64,000 bases of DNA, taken from the NCBI RefSeq assembly GCF_008641105.1, contig NZ_VTTI01000006.1:238139-302138 (forward strand). The letters are read 5' to 3'. Of this stretch, positions 7,953 to 16,819 are shown in pieces. The stretch is from Halopseudomonas salina. GTDB taxonomy: Bacteria; Pseudomonadota; Gammaproteobacteria; Pseudomonadales; Pseudomonadaceae. The notes beneath the pieces were generated by a model. That model did not search any database. It saw only the letters and a list, made by a program, of their open reading frames with translations, and was not told where the DNA came from. The position numbers and the translations under genes are program-made. Position 1 is the stretch's first letter. Every line of letters starts with the position of its first letter.

Positions 7953-8834
7953 CTAATCCTGCCTCAGCTCTTCCAATAATTTATCCAGGTCGACTCGCCA
8001 GTCGGGCTGACAGATGCCAAAGGTATTTTGAATCAGCGAACAATCCAGTACAGAGAACGCTGGGCGTTGGGCGGGAGTTGGATAGTCCTGCGTTGTGATC
8101 GGACGTAAGGCGGGCAGCTTGTCGAGCAGTCCTGACTGAAGGGCTCTGTTGAGGATTTCCTGAGCAAAGTCATGCCAGGTACAGGCTGGCGAACCAGCAA
8201 AATGGTAGGTGCCCCACTGAAGATCCCCGGCTTTCTGATAACGCACTGCCAGTTCCCAGAGGCAGTTGGCGATGCTCGCTGCCGACGTCGGACAACCTCT
8301 CTGGTCCGCGACAACCCTCAACTCTTCCCGCTCATTACTCAGTTTGAGCATGGTCTTGACGAAGTTCTTGCCGTGTACGCCGAATACCCAGCTGGTTCGC
8401 AGGATCAGCGATCTTTGCAGCTGAGCCAGGAGCGCCTGCTCGCCTGCCAGCTTGCTGGCACCGTAGACCCCGGTGGGTCCTGTGGAGTCTGTTTCCCTGT
8501 ACGCATGATTCAGATCACCTGCGAATACGTAATCCGTCGACAGATGAAAAACAACAGCGCCGACACTCTGTGCGGCCTTGCCCAGATTGGCAGGCCCTAT
8601 TTGATTAACGCTCCAGGCGCGTTCTGACTCGCTTTCGGCCTGATCCACTGCGGTGTAGGCAGCGGCATTCATGATGATGGCGGGTTTATATTCTGATACT
8701 GCTGTTTGCACTGCACTGGCGTCCGTTATACCCAGCTGGGAAGACGTTCGTGCCAGAAGCTCGAAGCCAGTCGGGGTCAGGCGTTCGATTTCATGGCCAA
8801 CCTGCCCTGAGGCGCCTGTGAGCAGGACCCTCAT
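7953..8834 (-). CDS. rmlD: dTDP-4-dehydrorhamnose reductase
   Basis: Final step of dTDP-L-rhamnose synthesis: NAD(P)H reduction of dTDP-4-keto-L-rhamnose. 293 residues, the family length. The Rossmann motif is LTGASGQVG at the N-terminus; FHLSTDYVF and YGASKLAGEQ (YxxxK) form the active site. The start overlaps the rmlC stop by 4 bases. It is the last gene of the minus-strand rmlB-A-C-D operon and ends in a repeat-bearing gap. Its likely use is supplying rhamnose to the flagellin glycan and/or LPS. Confidence 0.95.
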   Translation of the reverse strand: MRVLLTGASGQVGHEIERLTPTGFELLARTSSQLGITDASAVQTAVSEYKPAIIMNAAAYTAVDQAESESERAWSVNQIGPANLGKAAQSVGAVVFHLSTDYVFAGDLNHAYRETDSTGPTGVYGASKLAGEQALLAQLQRSLILRTSWVFGVHGKNFVKTMLKLSNEREELRVVADQRGCPTSAASIANCLWELAVRYQKAGDLQWGTYHFAGSPACTWHDFAQEILNRALQSGLLDKLPALRPITTQDYPTPAQRPAFSVLDCSLIQNTFGICQPDWRVDLDKLLEELRQD

Positions 8835-9373
8835 CTGGCGTGTTTTGCCAGGTCAGCGAGTGACGGCAGCGCCAGATCCTTGGCTGAAAGCAGAGGCTCC
8901 GTAATGGGCCACTGAATGTTCAGATCAGGGTCGCTCCACAGCACCCCGCCTTCATCCTCGGGGTAATACAGGTCGGTGCACTTGTATTCGAAATCAGCCA
9001 CCTCACTCAGTACGCAGAATCCGTGGGCATAACCCGGTGGGATCCACATCTGGCGATGGTTCTCGTCTGATAGCGTAACGCCGACGTACTGACCGAAGCT
9101 AGGGGAGGCGGGGTCGATGTCTGCGGCAACATCAAATATCGAGCCTCGGCTGGCACGTACGAGTTTCCCCTGGGGATGTAGGCGTTGGAAATGCAGACCG
9201 CGAAGCACGCCTTTTCTGGAACGCGAATGATTGTCCTGCACAAATGCCATATCCATTCCGGCGTCACGATAACGCTCGGCATGAAAGCTCTCCAGGAAGA
9301 AACCTCGCTCATCGCCAAATACGGTGGGTTCGATAATGAAAACGCCAGGCAGTGCTGTTTCAATAATCTTCAT
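8831..9373 (-). CDS. rmlC: dTDP-4-dehydrorhamnose 3,5-epimerase
   Basis: Cupin-fold epimerase of 180 residues converting dTDP-4-keto-6-deoxyglucose to dTDP-4-keto-L-rhamnose. [13 protein letters not shown], the RGLHFQ segment carrying the catalytic histidine, FDVAADID and [12 protein letters not shown] are family signatures. It overlaps rmlA upstream by 14 bases and rmlD downstream by 4, consistent with translational coupling in the rml operon. Confidence 0.95.
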   Translation of the reverse strand: MKIIETALPGVFIIEPTVFGDERGFFLESFHAERYRDAGMDMAFVQDNHSRSRKGVLRGLHFQRLHPQGKLVRASRGSIFDVAADIDPASPSFGQYVGVTLSDENHRQMWIPPGYAHGFCVLSEVADFEYKCTDLYYPEDEGGVLWSDPDLNIQWPITEPLLSAKDLALPSLADLAKHAR

Positions 9374-10247
9374 TGCTCGGCCCCTGGGCGAGGACTTTAC
9401 TCAGATACTGGCCGTAGCCTGTTTTGCTGAGTGCCTGGGCCTGGGCTTTCAGTTTGTCAGCCGACAACCAGCCCTGATTGAACGCGATTTCCTCAAGACA
9501 GGCGACTTTCAAACCCTGGCGCGCTTCAATGGTCTGCACAAACTGGCCGGCATCCATCAGAGACTCATGGGTACCGGTGTCGAGCCAGGCAAATCCCCGT
9601 CCCAGCAGACTGACGTTGAGATCTCCTCGTTCCAGATAGGCACTGTTCACGTCGGTGATCTCCAGTTCGCCGCGCGGTGATGGCTTGATGTTTCTGGCGA
9701 TTTCTATCACGTCGTTGTCGTAAAAATACAGACCGGTCACCGCGTAGTTGGATTTGGGAACGGCTGGCTTTTCTTCGATAGAGATAGCACGGCCTTCAGC
9801 GTTGAAATCCACCACGCCGAAGCGTTCCGGGTCGCTCACGTGATAGCCGAACACAGTGGCACCCGAGCTGCGAGCTGCGGCCTCTTTGAGCATCGCGCTG
9901 AAGCCGTAACCATAGAAAATATTGTCGCCCAGGATCAGGCACACATTGCTGTCGCCGATAAAATGCTCACCAATCAGAAAGGCCTGGGCCAGGCCGTCTG
10001 GTGAAGGTTGCTCGGCATATTCCAGACTGATGCCAAAATCCGATCCATCACCGAGTAACTTGCGAAAGCTGGGCAGGTCCTCCGGCGTCGAGATGACCAG
10101 AATCTCCCGAATGCCGGCAAGCATCAGCACCGACAGGGGATAGTAGATCATCGGTTTGTCGTAGATCGGCAGCAGTTGCTTGGATACGCCCCGTGTAATC
10201 GGATGAAGGCGGGTGCCCGATCCGCCTGCCAGAATGATGCCTTTCAT
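9360..10247 (-). CDS. rmlA: Glucose-1-phosphate thymidylyltransferase
   Basis: Makes dTDP-glucose from dTTP and glucose-1-phosphate, the entry step of the rhamnose pathway. 295 residues, as usual for RmlA. The nucleotidyltransferase signature [11 protein letters not shown] with [17 protein letters not shown] is at the start; LGDNIFYG and [10 protein letters not shown] follow. The start is preceded by an AAGGA site that overlaps the end of rmlB. Second gene of the minus-strand operon. Confidence 0.95.
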   Translation of the reverse strand: MKGIILAGGSGTRLHPITRGVSKQLLPIYDKPMIYYPLSVLMLAGIREILVISTPEDLPSFRKLLGDGSDFGISLEYAEQPSPDGLAQAFLIGEHFIGDSNVCLILGDNIFYGYGFSAMLKEAAARSSGATVFGYHVSDPERFGVVDFNAEGRAISIEEKPAVPKSNYAVTGLYFYDNDVIEIARNIKPSPRGELEITDVNSAYLERGDLNVSLLGRGFAWLDTGTHESLMDAGQFVQTIEARQGLKVACLEEIAFNQGWLSADKLKAQAQALSKTGYGQYLSKVLAQGPSNEDY

Positions 10248-10252
10248 ATTGG

Positions 10253-11353
10253 TTAATCCTTTTCCACTGTGGCGGTAGCATATTCTGCTGCCCCCAGACG
10301 GGCGAGCTGATAGTCACCACTGAGTACGCGCTGCCACCAGGCACGATTGATCAGATACCACTCTACGGTCTTGCGGATCCCGGAATCAAACGTTTCGCGC
10401 GGAACCCAGCCGAGCTCGCGCTGGATCTTTGACGCATCTATCGCATAGCGCTGATCGTGCCCTGGGCGGTCCTTCACAAAGGTGATCAGCTCTTTATAGC
10501 TTTCCAGGGTCGCGGGTCTCTCATCTGCGGCCAGTTCGTCGAGCAGCGTGCACAGCGTCTCGACCACTTCCAGATTGCGTTTCTCGTTGTGCCCGCCGAT
10601 GTTGTAAGTTTCTCCCACCCGGCCACGTGTCGCCACCTCCACCAGTGCGCGAGCGTGGTCCTCTACATAGAGCCAGTCCCGAATCTGCCCGCCATCGCCG
10701 TACACCGGCAGCGGCTTGCCCTGGATCGCGTTGAGGATCATGTGGGGAATCAGTTTCTCGGGGAAGTGGTAGGGTCCGTAGTTGTTCGAACAGTTGGTGA
10801 TAACAACAGGTAACCCGTAAGTGCGCTGCCAGGCTCGAACCAGATGGTCTGAGCTCGCCTTGGTCGCCGAGTAGGGTGAGCTGGGCGCATAGGGCGTTTC
10901 TTCTGTAAACAGCGCTTCGACGCCATGCAGATCGCCGTACACTTCATCAGTCGAGACGTGGTGGAAGCGGAAGGATGTCTGGCGAGACCTGTCCAGCGTT
11001 TGCCAGTAGGCTCGGGCAGCCTCAAGCAGACTGTAGGTGCCGACGATATTTGTCTGGATGAAATCGGATGGGCCATCAATCGACCTGTCTACGTGCGACT
11101 CAGCCGCCAGGTGCATCACCACATCTGGTTGGAATGCGGACATGAGCTTCGACATTGCCGCCTGGTCGCATATGTCCAATTGATGGAAGTTGTAGCGGTC
11201 ACTGCCCGCAAACTCGGCGAGTGAGTCGAGGTTGCCAGCGTAGGTAAGCTTGTCGACGTTGGCGACGACCTGCACAGTGTTCGCCAGAAGGTGGCGGATC
11301 ACGGCGGAGCCTATGAAGCCGGCGCCGCCGGTGATTAGGAATCTCAAACCCAT
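10253..11353 (-). CDS. rmlB: dTDP-glucose 4,6-dehydratase
   Basis: Extended SDR of 366 residues that converts dTDP-glucose to dTDP-4-keto-6-deoxyglucose. GGAGFIG near residue 9, the catalytic STDEVYGDL segment, [10 protein letters not shown] (YxxxK) and NCSNNYGPY are all present. The start was placed at 11353 because the fold begins there ([10 protein letters not shown]) behind a GAGGAGCAAGC ribosome-binding site; the open frame extends 58 codons further without family similarity. First gene of the rmlBACD-type operon, divergent from the plus-strand sugar operon with about 260 bases between them. Confidence 0.95.
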   Translation of the reverse strand: MGLRFLITGGAGFIGSAVIRHLLANTVQVVANVDKLTYAGNLDSLAEFAGSDRYNFHQLDICDQAAMSKLMSAFQPDVVMHLAAESHVDRSIDGPSDFIQTNIVGTYSLLEAARAYWQTLDRSRQTSFRFHHVSTDEVYGDLHGVEALFTEETPYAPSSPYSATKASSDHLVRAWQRTYGLPVVITNCSNNYGPYHFPEKLIPHMILNAIQGKPLPVYGDGGQIRDWLYVEDHARALVEVATRGRVGETYNIGGHNEKRNLEVVETLCTLLDELAADERPATLESYKELITFVKDRPGHDQRYAIDASKIQRELGWVPRETFDSGIRKTVEWYLINRAWWQRVLSGDYQLARLGAAEYATATVEKD

Positions 11354-11391
11354 GCTTGCTCCTCGCATTCGGCACCCATCCGAAGGGGGTT

Positions 11392-11405
11392 CGCCGATAT
11401 TGGCG
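11392..11405. promoter_or_regulatory. Near-palindrome CGCCGATATTGGCG upstream of rmlB
   Basis: A 14-base near-palindrome about 40 bases upstream of the rmlB start, in the rmlB/rfbF divergent region. Its position would suit an operator for the rml operon, but no known regulator site is recognised and a chance occurrence cannot be excluded. Confidence 0.25.
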
Positions 11406-11521
11406 ATAGTTTGATACAGGGCTGTGGTGAGGGCAAATGGATCTATTTGCGCCTGATTGACCGGGGCTCGTTTGCGCCCCGTGTTGTCAGACAGAGGCGC
11501 TGATAGCAAAATGATTTCGAT

Positions 11522-11537
11522 TGGCAAGATTCTTGCT
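11522..11537 (+). promoter_or_regulatory. Sigma54 (RpoN) -24/-12 promoter for the sugar operon
   Basis: TTGGCAAGATTCTTGCT carries GG and GC exactly 12 bases apart with TTGC at -12, a good match to the sigma54 consensus TGGCAC-N5-TTGC. It lies about 80 bases upstream of the rfbF ATG in the right orientation. The same element precedes fliD, fleS, fliE, fliK and fliL in this window, so activation by the enhancer-binding proteins FleQ or FleR is the natural inference. A 5-bp hairpin (GCCAA/TTGGC, 11572-11585) lies in the leader. Confidence 0.75.
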
Positions 11538-11615
11538 CAGACTCGGGTAACGTCCTCTTAGTCAACAATATGCCAAGATGTTGGCGATCAGTAGCCTCAG
11601 AATAAGGATTGAACA

Positions 11616-12386
11616 ATGAAGGCAGTCATTCTGGCTGGTGGTCTCGGTACCAGAATCAGCGAGGAGTCGCATCTCAAGCCCAAGCCCATGATTGAGGTGG
11701 GTGGCAAGCCGATAATCTGGCACATCATGAAAATCTACCAGCATTACGGGATTACCGACTTCGTGATCTGCCTGGGTTACAAGGGATATGTCATCAAGGA
11801 GTATTTTGCCAACTACTTCCTGCATATGTCGGATGTGACCTTCGACATGTCGGAGAATCGCATGCACATTCACCAGCGGCATGCAGAACCCTGGCGTGTG
11901 ACATTGGTTGATACCGGTGAGATGTCCAGCACGGGCGGGCGTCTCAAGCGAGTGCGTGACTACCTGGGTGACGAGAGCTTCTGCTTTACCTACGGGGACG
12001 GTGTATCCAACATCAATATTCCTGAGCTAATCGCATTTCATCGTAGGCACGGCAAACTTGCGACTGTTACTGCTGTGCAGCCCCCGGGCCGTTTCGGTGC
12101 TCTGGATATTAAGGGTAACCAGGTCAATGGCTTTCAGGAAAAGCCGCTCGGTGATGGCGGCTGGATCAATGGCGGCTTTTTTGTGCTGGAACCAGCGGCA
12201 CTCGACTATATCGCTGATGACAGCACAACCTGGGAGTTCGAGCCCATGCGCCAGCTGGCCAGCGATGGTGAGCTGATGTGCCATTTTCATCGGGGCTTCT
12301 GGCAGCCCATGGATACGCTGCGTGACCGCAATTTTCTGGAAGAGCGCTGGGCCAGTGGCAACGCGGAGTGGCGCTTATGGGAGTGA
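11616..12386 (+). CDS. rfbF: Glucose-1-phosphate cytidylyltransferase
   Basis: Makes CDP-glucose from CTP and glucose-1-phosphate, the entry to CDP-3,6-dideoxyhexoses and related sugars. 256 residues, the RfbF length. [18 protein letters not shown] with [14 protein letters not shown] is the RfbF signature; [10 protein letters not shown] and [13 protein letters not shown] follow. AAGGA ribosome-binding site. It is the first gene of the plus-strand sugar operon and overlaps rfbG by about 10 bases. Confidence 0.95.
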   Translation: MKAVILAGGLGTRISEESHLKPKPMIEVGGKPIIWHIMKIYQHYGITDFVICLGYKGYVIKEYFANYFLHMSDVTFDMSENRMHIHQRHAEPWRVTLVDTGEMSSTGGRLKRVRDYLGDESFCFTYGDGVSNINIPELIAFHRRHGKLATVTAVQPPGRFGALDIKGNQVNGFQEKPLGDGGWINGGFFVLEPAALDYIADDSTTWEFEPMRQLASDGELMCHFHRGFWQPMDTLRDRNFLEERWASGNAEWRLWE

Positions 12387-13444
12387 ACACTGATTTCTGG
12401 ACTGATCGGCGGGTGCTGTTGACTGGTCATACGGGTTTCAAGGGCAGTTGGCTGGCCATCTGGCTGCGGAGCCTCGGCGCCGAGGTATACGGTATTGCCC
12501 TGGCTCCTGAAAACGAACCCTCACTGTGGAGCACCGCAGGTCTTGCAAGTTGTGTGGATGGCAGTTTTACCGACATACGCGATCAATCAGCGCTGACCGA
12601 CAAGGTGCTGGCGTTTGCGCCGGAGATTGTCTTCCACCTGGCGGCGCAACCGCTGGTACGTGCCTCCTACCGTGATCCGGTAGAAACCTATTCGACCAAT
12701 GTCATGGGCACAGTGCATCTGCTGGAAGCATTGCGCCAAACCGAGTCGGTCAAGGCCATCGTCGTGGTAACCACAGACAAGTGCTACGAGAATCAGGAAT
12801 GGCAATGGCCCTACCGCGAGACCGATCGACTTGGCGGATTCGACCCCTATAGCAACTCCAAAGCCTGCGCAGAACTGGTATGTGCGAGCTACCGCGATGC
12901 GTTTTTTACTCCAGCGGGAGTGGCACTGGCAACAGCCCGCGCGGGCAACGTAATAGGCGGAGGCGACTGGGGTGCGGAACGGCTGCTGCCAGATGTGCTG
13001 CGTGCCTGGGACGCGGGTGAGGAACTGACCTTGCGCTACCCCGGGGCCACCCGTCCGTGGCAACATGTGCTGGAGCCCCTGAGCGGTTATTTGAAGCTGG
13101 CGGAGTATTTGCTGGCTGTGGGGACGAGCGGTCCCAGCGCCTGGAACTTCGGACCGGACAATGACAGTGTTGTCAGCGTGGAGTCGGTGGTGGCTCGAAT
13201 GGCAGCGCTCTGGACGTACGATCAAGCACGTTGGCGATGCGTCGAGGCCAGTCAACCGCATGAAGCCGGAGTGCTTGCGCTGGACTCGTCCCGTGCCCGT
13301 AGTCAGCTGGCCTGGCGCCCGCACTGGACTCTCGACATGGCACTGCAGCGAACGCTCGACTGGCACAGCGCCTGGCGCAAGGGTGATGACTTGCAGGCGC
13401 TCTGCCTTCAACAGATAGCCCTCCATCAAGGCGAGTCAGTATGA
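12377..13444 (+). CDS. rfbG: CDP-glucose 4,6-dehydratase
   Basis: Extended SDR of 355 residues forming CDP-4-keto-6-deoxyglucose. The motif [10 protein letters not shown] is diagnostic of Rfb[24 protein letters not shown] (YxxxK) and [12 protein letters not shown] support it. The ATG at 12377 was taken; a GTG at 12368 or 12383 is possible. It overlaps rfbF upstream and rfbH downstream (ATGA at 13441), so the three are translationally coupled. Confidence 0.95.
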   Translation: MGVNTDFWTDRRVLLTGHTGFKGSWLAIWLRSLGAEVYGIALAPENEPSLWSTAGLASCVDGSFTDIRDQSALTDKVLAFAPEIVFHLAAQPLVRASYRDPVETYSTNVMGTVHLLEALRQTESVKAIVVVTTDKCYENQEWQWPYRETDRLGGFDPYSNSKACAELVCASYRDAFFTPAGVALATARAGNVIGGGDWGAERLLPDVLRAWDAGEELTLRYPGATRPWQHVLEPLSGYLKLAEYLLAVGTSGPSAWNFGPDNDSVVSVESVVARMAALWTYDQARWRCVEASQPHEAGVLALDSSRARSQLAWRPHWTLDMALQRTLDWHSAWRKGDDLQALCLQQIALHQGESV

Positions 13445-14763
13445 GTGATGCCCGCAAGCAGCAATTGCGTGAAGAAATAGCGATAAAAGTGAAGGAGTAT
13501 GCCGAGCTCAGCCTGGCGCCCACACCGTTTATTCCCGGCAGCTCGCTGGTGCCGCCCTCGGGGAAGGTGATCGGTGCTGGCGAGCTACAGATGATGACTG
13601 AGGCTGTGCTGGATGGCTGGCTGACCACCGGGCGTTTTAATGACGCCTTTGAGAAACGTCTGGCCAAATACCTCGGACGACGCAGCGTGTTGACCACCAA
13701 CTCTGGCTCGTCGGCCAACCTGCTGGCGTTTTCGGCATTGACTTCACCGCGCCTGGGCGAGAGGGCGATTGTTCCCGGTGATGAGGTTATCGCCGTTGCT
13801 GCGGGCTTTCCAACTACGGTAAATCCGATTATTCAGTGCGGTGCGGTGCCGGTCTTTGTGGATGTTGATCTGGTGACCTGCAATATTGATCCGGCACTGA
13901 TCGAGGCGGCCATATCGCCGCGTACCAAGGCGATAATGCTGGCTCATACCTTGGGCAATCCCTTTGACCTTGGCGTGGTCCGGGCGTTGTGTGACAAGTA
14001 CCGGCTGTGGCTGGTCGAGGATTGTTGCGATGCCCTGGGCGCCACCTATAATGGCCGAATGGTGGGCTCCTTCGGAGACATTGGCACCTTGAGCTTTTAT
14101 CCGGCGCACCACATCACCATGGGAGAGGGAGGTGCCGTCTTTACCGATAAGCCGTTGCTCAAACGTATCATGGAGTCCTTCCGCGACTGGGGACGCGACT
14201 GCTACTGTCCGCCTGGAGAAGACAATACCTGCGGGAAGCGCTTCGGCTGGCAACTGGGCGGATTGCCCGAAGGCTATGACCACAAATACACCTACGCACA
14301 TCTGGGCTACAACCTGAAGATCACGGATATGCAGGCGGCCTGCGCTTTGGCGCAAATGGACCAGGTGGATGATTTCATCACGGCGCGCAAGCGCAATTTC
14401 GCTTGGCTACATGAGCGACTGAGCGCCAGCAGCGACTATCTGATTCTGCCCGAGGCGACGCCCAACAGTGATCCGTCCTGGTTCGGCTTTCCGCTCACGT
14501 TGCGTGATGGGGAGCGCCATCAGCGTGTCGACCTGCTCCGTTTTCTTGATGCCCAGGGCGTCGGAACTCGCTTGCTGTTCGCCGGTAACCTGGTCCGTCA
14601 GCCTTACATGCAGGGTCGCAATTTTCGTGTGGCCGGATCGCTTCCGGTAACCGAGAAGGTTATGCGCGACACCTTTTGGGTAGGCGTCTGGCCTGGTCTC
14701 AGCGAGGAGCATCTGGAGCACATTGCCAGCAGCATAGAAACCTTTTTCGCGAGGATCATCTGA
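13441..14763 (+). CDS. rfbH: CDP-4-keto-6-deoxyglucose 3-dehydratase (E1)
   Basis: PMP-dependent, [2Fe-2S]-containing dehydratase of 440 residues that removes the C3 hydroxyl of CDP-4-keto-6-deoxyglucose. The feature that separates E1 from aminotransferases is visible: the PLP lysine is replaced by histidine (PAHHITMGEGG, His223/224). The iron-sulfur cysteines are present at about 195/196 and in DCYCPPGEDNTCGKRF (254, 256, 264). E1 normally works with an iron-sulfur flavin reductase (E3, AscD/DdhD), and no such gene is in the window. The product would be CDP-4-keto-3,6-dideoxyglucose, the acceptor used by YerE-type enzymes. Confidence 0.93.
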   Translation: MSDARKQQLREEIAIKVKEYAELSLAPTPFIPGSSLVPPSGKVIGAGELQMMTEAVLDGWLTTGRFNDAFEKRLAKYLGRRSVLTTNSGSSANLLAFSALTSPRLGERAIVPGDEVIAVAAGFPTTVNPIIQCGAVPVFVDVDLVTCNIDPALIEAAISPRTKAIMLAHTLGNPFDLGVVRALCDKYRLWLVEDCCDALGATYNGRMVGSFGDIGTLSFYPAHHITMGEGGAVFTDKPLLKRIMESFRDWGRDCYCPPGEDNTCGKRFGWQLGGLPEGYDHKYTYAHLGYNLKITDMQAACALAQMDQVDDFITARKRNFAWLHERLSASSDYLILPEATPNSDPSWFGFPLTLRDGERHQRVDLLRFLDAQGVGTRLLFAGNLVRQPYMQGRNFRVAGSLPVTEKVMRDTFWVGVWPGLSEEHLEHIASSIETFFARII

Positions 14764-15458
14764 TGCGCGCCTATGTGCTGTGTGGTGGCCTGGGCACGCG
14801 TTTGCAGTCTGTGACAAAGGGTGGACAGAAAGCGGTGGTAGATGTTCAGGGCGAGCCCTTTCTGCTACTGGTATTGAAGGAGCTCAGGGCGGCCGGGATT
14901 GAGGAAGTGGTGCTCTGTGCCGGACATCGGGCAGATCAGTTGCAAAGCCTGCTTGAGTCCCTGGCCAAGCGAGCCGAATTGCGCCTGCACTTGGTGGTGG
15001 AGGAATCACCGCTGGGTACCGGGGGAGCTTTGCTGCATGCGCTGCAGTACTGGCCGGTTGATGAGCCTTATCTAGTCCTCAATGCCGATACCTACCTGAG
15101 CAGCGAGGCCTTTTCCTTGCTTGCTGATGGCAAGCGTAATTTGATTCTGGCCGCCGATGTTGCGGAGCGTACGCGTTACGGTAGCCTGTGTATCAATGAC
15201 GACGGGCTGGTCCTTGCCTTGTGCGAGAAGGGCAGCGCAGGCGCTGGGCCGGTCAATGCCGGTGTCTACTGTTTTACTGCTGACGCGCTGGCTGCGGAGC
15301 ACCCGCGTGCCTGCTCGATGGAACTGGATATCCTGCCCGGGCTGATCGAACGCGAGCAGTTGTTCGCCGTTCACTACGACGGCCCCTTTGTCGATATCGG
15401 CACGCCATCCTCTCTGGCTGCCTTCACACAATCAGAGCAATGGAGTCCGTCGCGATGA
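14763..15458 (+). CDS. HddC-like sugar-1-phosphate nucleotidyltransferase
   Basis: 231 residues with the nucleotidyltransferase signature GGLGTRLQSVTKGGQKAVV, LNADTYL and a terminal VDIGTPSSL. Closest in character to HddC (D-glycero-alpha-D-manno-heptose-1-phosphate guanylyltransferase) and short RmlA-like proteins. It starts at the ATG overlapping the rfbH stop (TGATG) and ends overlapping the CBS-kinase start (ATGA). Next to a heptose-kinase-like GHMP kinase it probably activates the kinase product; the nucleotide (GTP likely) and sugar are not known. Confidence 0.75.
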   Translation: MRAYVLCGGLGTRLQSVTKGGQKAVVDVQGEPFLLLVLKELRAAGIEEVVLCAGHRADQLQSLLESLAKRAELRLHLVVEESPLGTGGALLHALQYWPVDEPYLVLNADTYLSSEAFSLLADGKRNLILAADVAERTRYGSLCINDDGLVLALCEKGSAGAGPVNAGVYCFTADALAAEHPRACSMELDILPGLIEREQLFAVHYDGPFVDIGTPSSLAAFTQSEQWSPSR

Positions 15459-16819
15459 GCCGCCTATTGGAAACGCTCACGGTAGGGTCCGAGCAATCTA
15501 TCCTCGATGCGGTCAAGTGCATCGAATCGGGTGATTTGCAGATCGCTTTCGTCGTCGAGTCGGACCAGCGGTTGGTGGGGGTGGTGACCAACGGCGACGT
15601 GCGGCGCTATTTGTTGCAGGGCGGCGATACCAAGCTGCCGGTGGTTGCCTGCATGAACAGCAACTTCCGTGCAGTTGAGGTCGGGGCGACGCGCGAACAG
15701 TTACTGAAAACCTTCGACCTCGGCTTCAATGCTCTGCCTGGGCTGGATGCGCAAGGTCGTCTACAAGAAATCTACACCCGCCAGATGACGGCGAGCCCTG
15801 AAGTGCCTGTACTGGCGCGCGCCCGCGCACCGGTGCGCATGAGCTTTTGTGGTGGTGGGGCGGATTTGACCTATTTCTTTGTTGATCATCCTGCAGCCGT
15901 ACTGAGTTGTACGGTGGGTCTGTATGCGCACGCCACCCTGGTCCCACGGGATGACGCCAGCGTGCATATCTTTTCCGAAGATCTGGGATGTGAAGAACAC
16001 TACGATAGCTTGGCCCAGTTGCTAGTGAGCGAAAACAAGAGCCTGCTCGGCACCATCGTTTCGGTGATTCGCCCTGCTTACGGCTTTGATCTCTATCTGC
16101 GCTCGGATTTTCCGGTGGGATCTGGGTTGGGCGGCTCATCTGCAGCCACCACGGCAATCATTGCCGCTTTCAACGAGCTGCGGCAGGATCGCTGGAATAC
16201 CTATGAAATTGCCGAGCTGGCGTTTCAGGCTGAACGTTTGTGCTTCGGCATTGCTGGGGGTTGGCAGGACCAGTATGCGTCAGCTTTCGGCGGTTTTAAT
16301 CTTATTGAGTTCGAAAATAAGCGCAATCTGGTACACCCGATTCGCCTCGAAGACGCGGCCCGTTTCGAGCTGGAAGCTTGCCTGGTGCTCTGCGACACCG
16401 GCCTTGTTCATAATTCGGGGCAACTGCACGAAAGGCAGCGCCAAGAGATGGAAGCGGAGTTGTCGCAAACTGATCTGCTGCGCGAAAGTGTGACGCTCTG
16501 CCGGCGCATGCATCGGCACCTGATACGCTGTGAACTCCACGACTTCGGTTTGTGTCTGCACGAGGCCTGGATGCTGAAGAAGCAGTTTTCGTCTGCAGTG
16601 AGCGACGCCAAACTGGATGAAATCTATGCCATCGCTCAAGCGGCAGGTGCGCTTGGTGGCAAGTTGCTTGGCGCCGGAGCCGGCGGTTTCTTCCTGTTTT
16701 ATGTGCAGCCTCAGCATCGACAGGCGGTGGTCCGTGCGGTGAATGAACTGGGCTGTGCGACAACCAATTTCCGATTTGAATCGAGTGGCGTGACTTCATG
16801 GCGAACGAAAATACAATGA
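15455..16819 (+). CDS. CBS-pair / GHMP sugar kinase fusion (HddA-like)
   Basis: 454 residues. Residues about 5-118 form a CBS-domain pair (FVVESDQRLVGVVTNGDVRR, FNALPGLDAQGRLQEI); residues about 125-454 are a GHMP kinase with APVRMSFCGGGADLTYF, the ATP-binding loop PVGSGLGGSSAATTA, GGWQDQYASAFGGFNLIEF and the C-terminal GGKLLGAGAGGFFLF. The kinase resembles HddA, which phosphorylates heptose-7-phosphate at C1. HddA does not normally carry CBS domains; a CBS pair is better known on PtmE-type nucleotidyltransferases of flagellin-sugar clusters. No gmhA or gmhB is in view, so the substrate may not be a heptose. Confidence 0.8.
   Translation: MSRLLETLTVGSEQSILDAVKCIESGDLQIAFVVESDQRLVGVVTNGDVRRYLLQGGDTKLPVVACMNSNFRAVEVGATREQLLKTFDLGFNALPGLDAQGRLQEIYTRQMTASPEVPVLARARAPVRMSFCGGGADLTYFFVDHPAAVLSCTVGLYAHATLVPRDDASVHIFSEDLGCEEHYDSLAQLLVSENKSLLGTIVSVIRPAYGFDLYLRSDFPVGSGLGGSSAATTAIIAAFNELRQDRWNTYEIAELAFQAERLCFGIAGGWQDQYASAFGGFNLIEFENKRNLVHPIRLEDAARFELEACLVLCDTGLVHNSGQLHERQRQEMEAELSQTDLLRESVTLCRRMHRHLIRCELHDFGLCLHEAWMLKKQFSSAVSDAKLDEIYAIAQAAGALGGKLLGAGAGGFFLFYVQPQHRQAVVRAVNELGCATTNFRFESSGVTSWRTKIQ

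Noticed and set aside
7722..7979. 85-codon plus-strand frame between DUF465 and rmlD
   Set aside because: It runs through a repeat arm and into rmlD antisense; composition is not protein-like.
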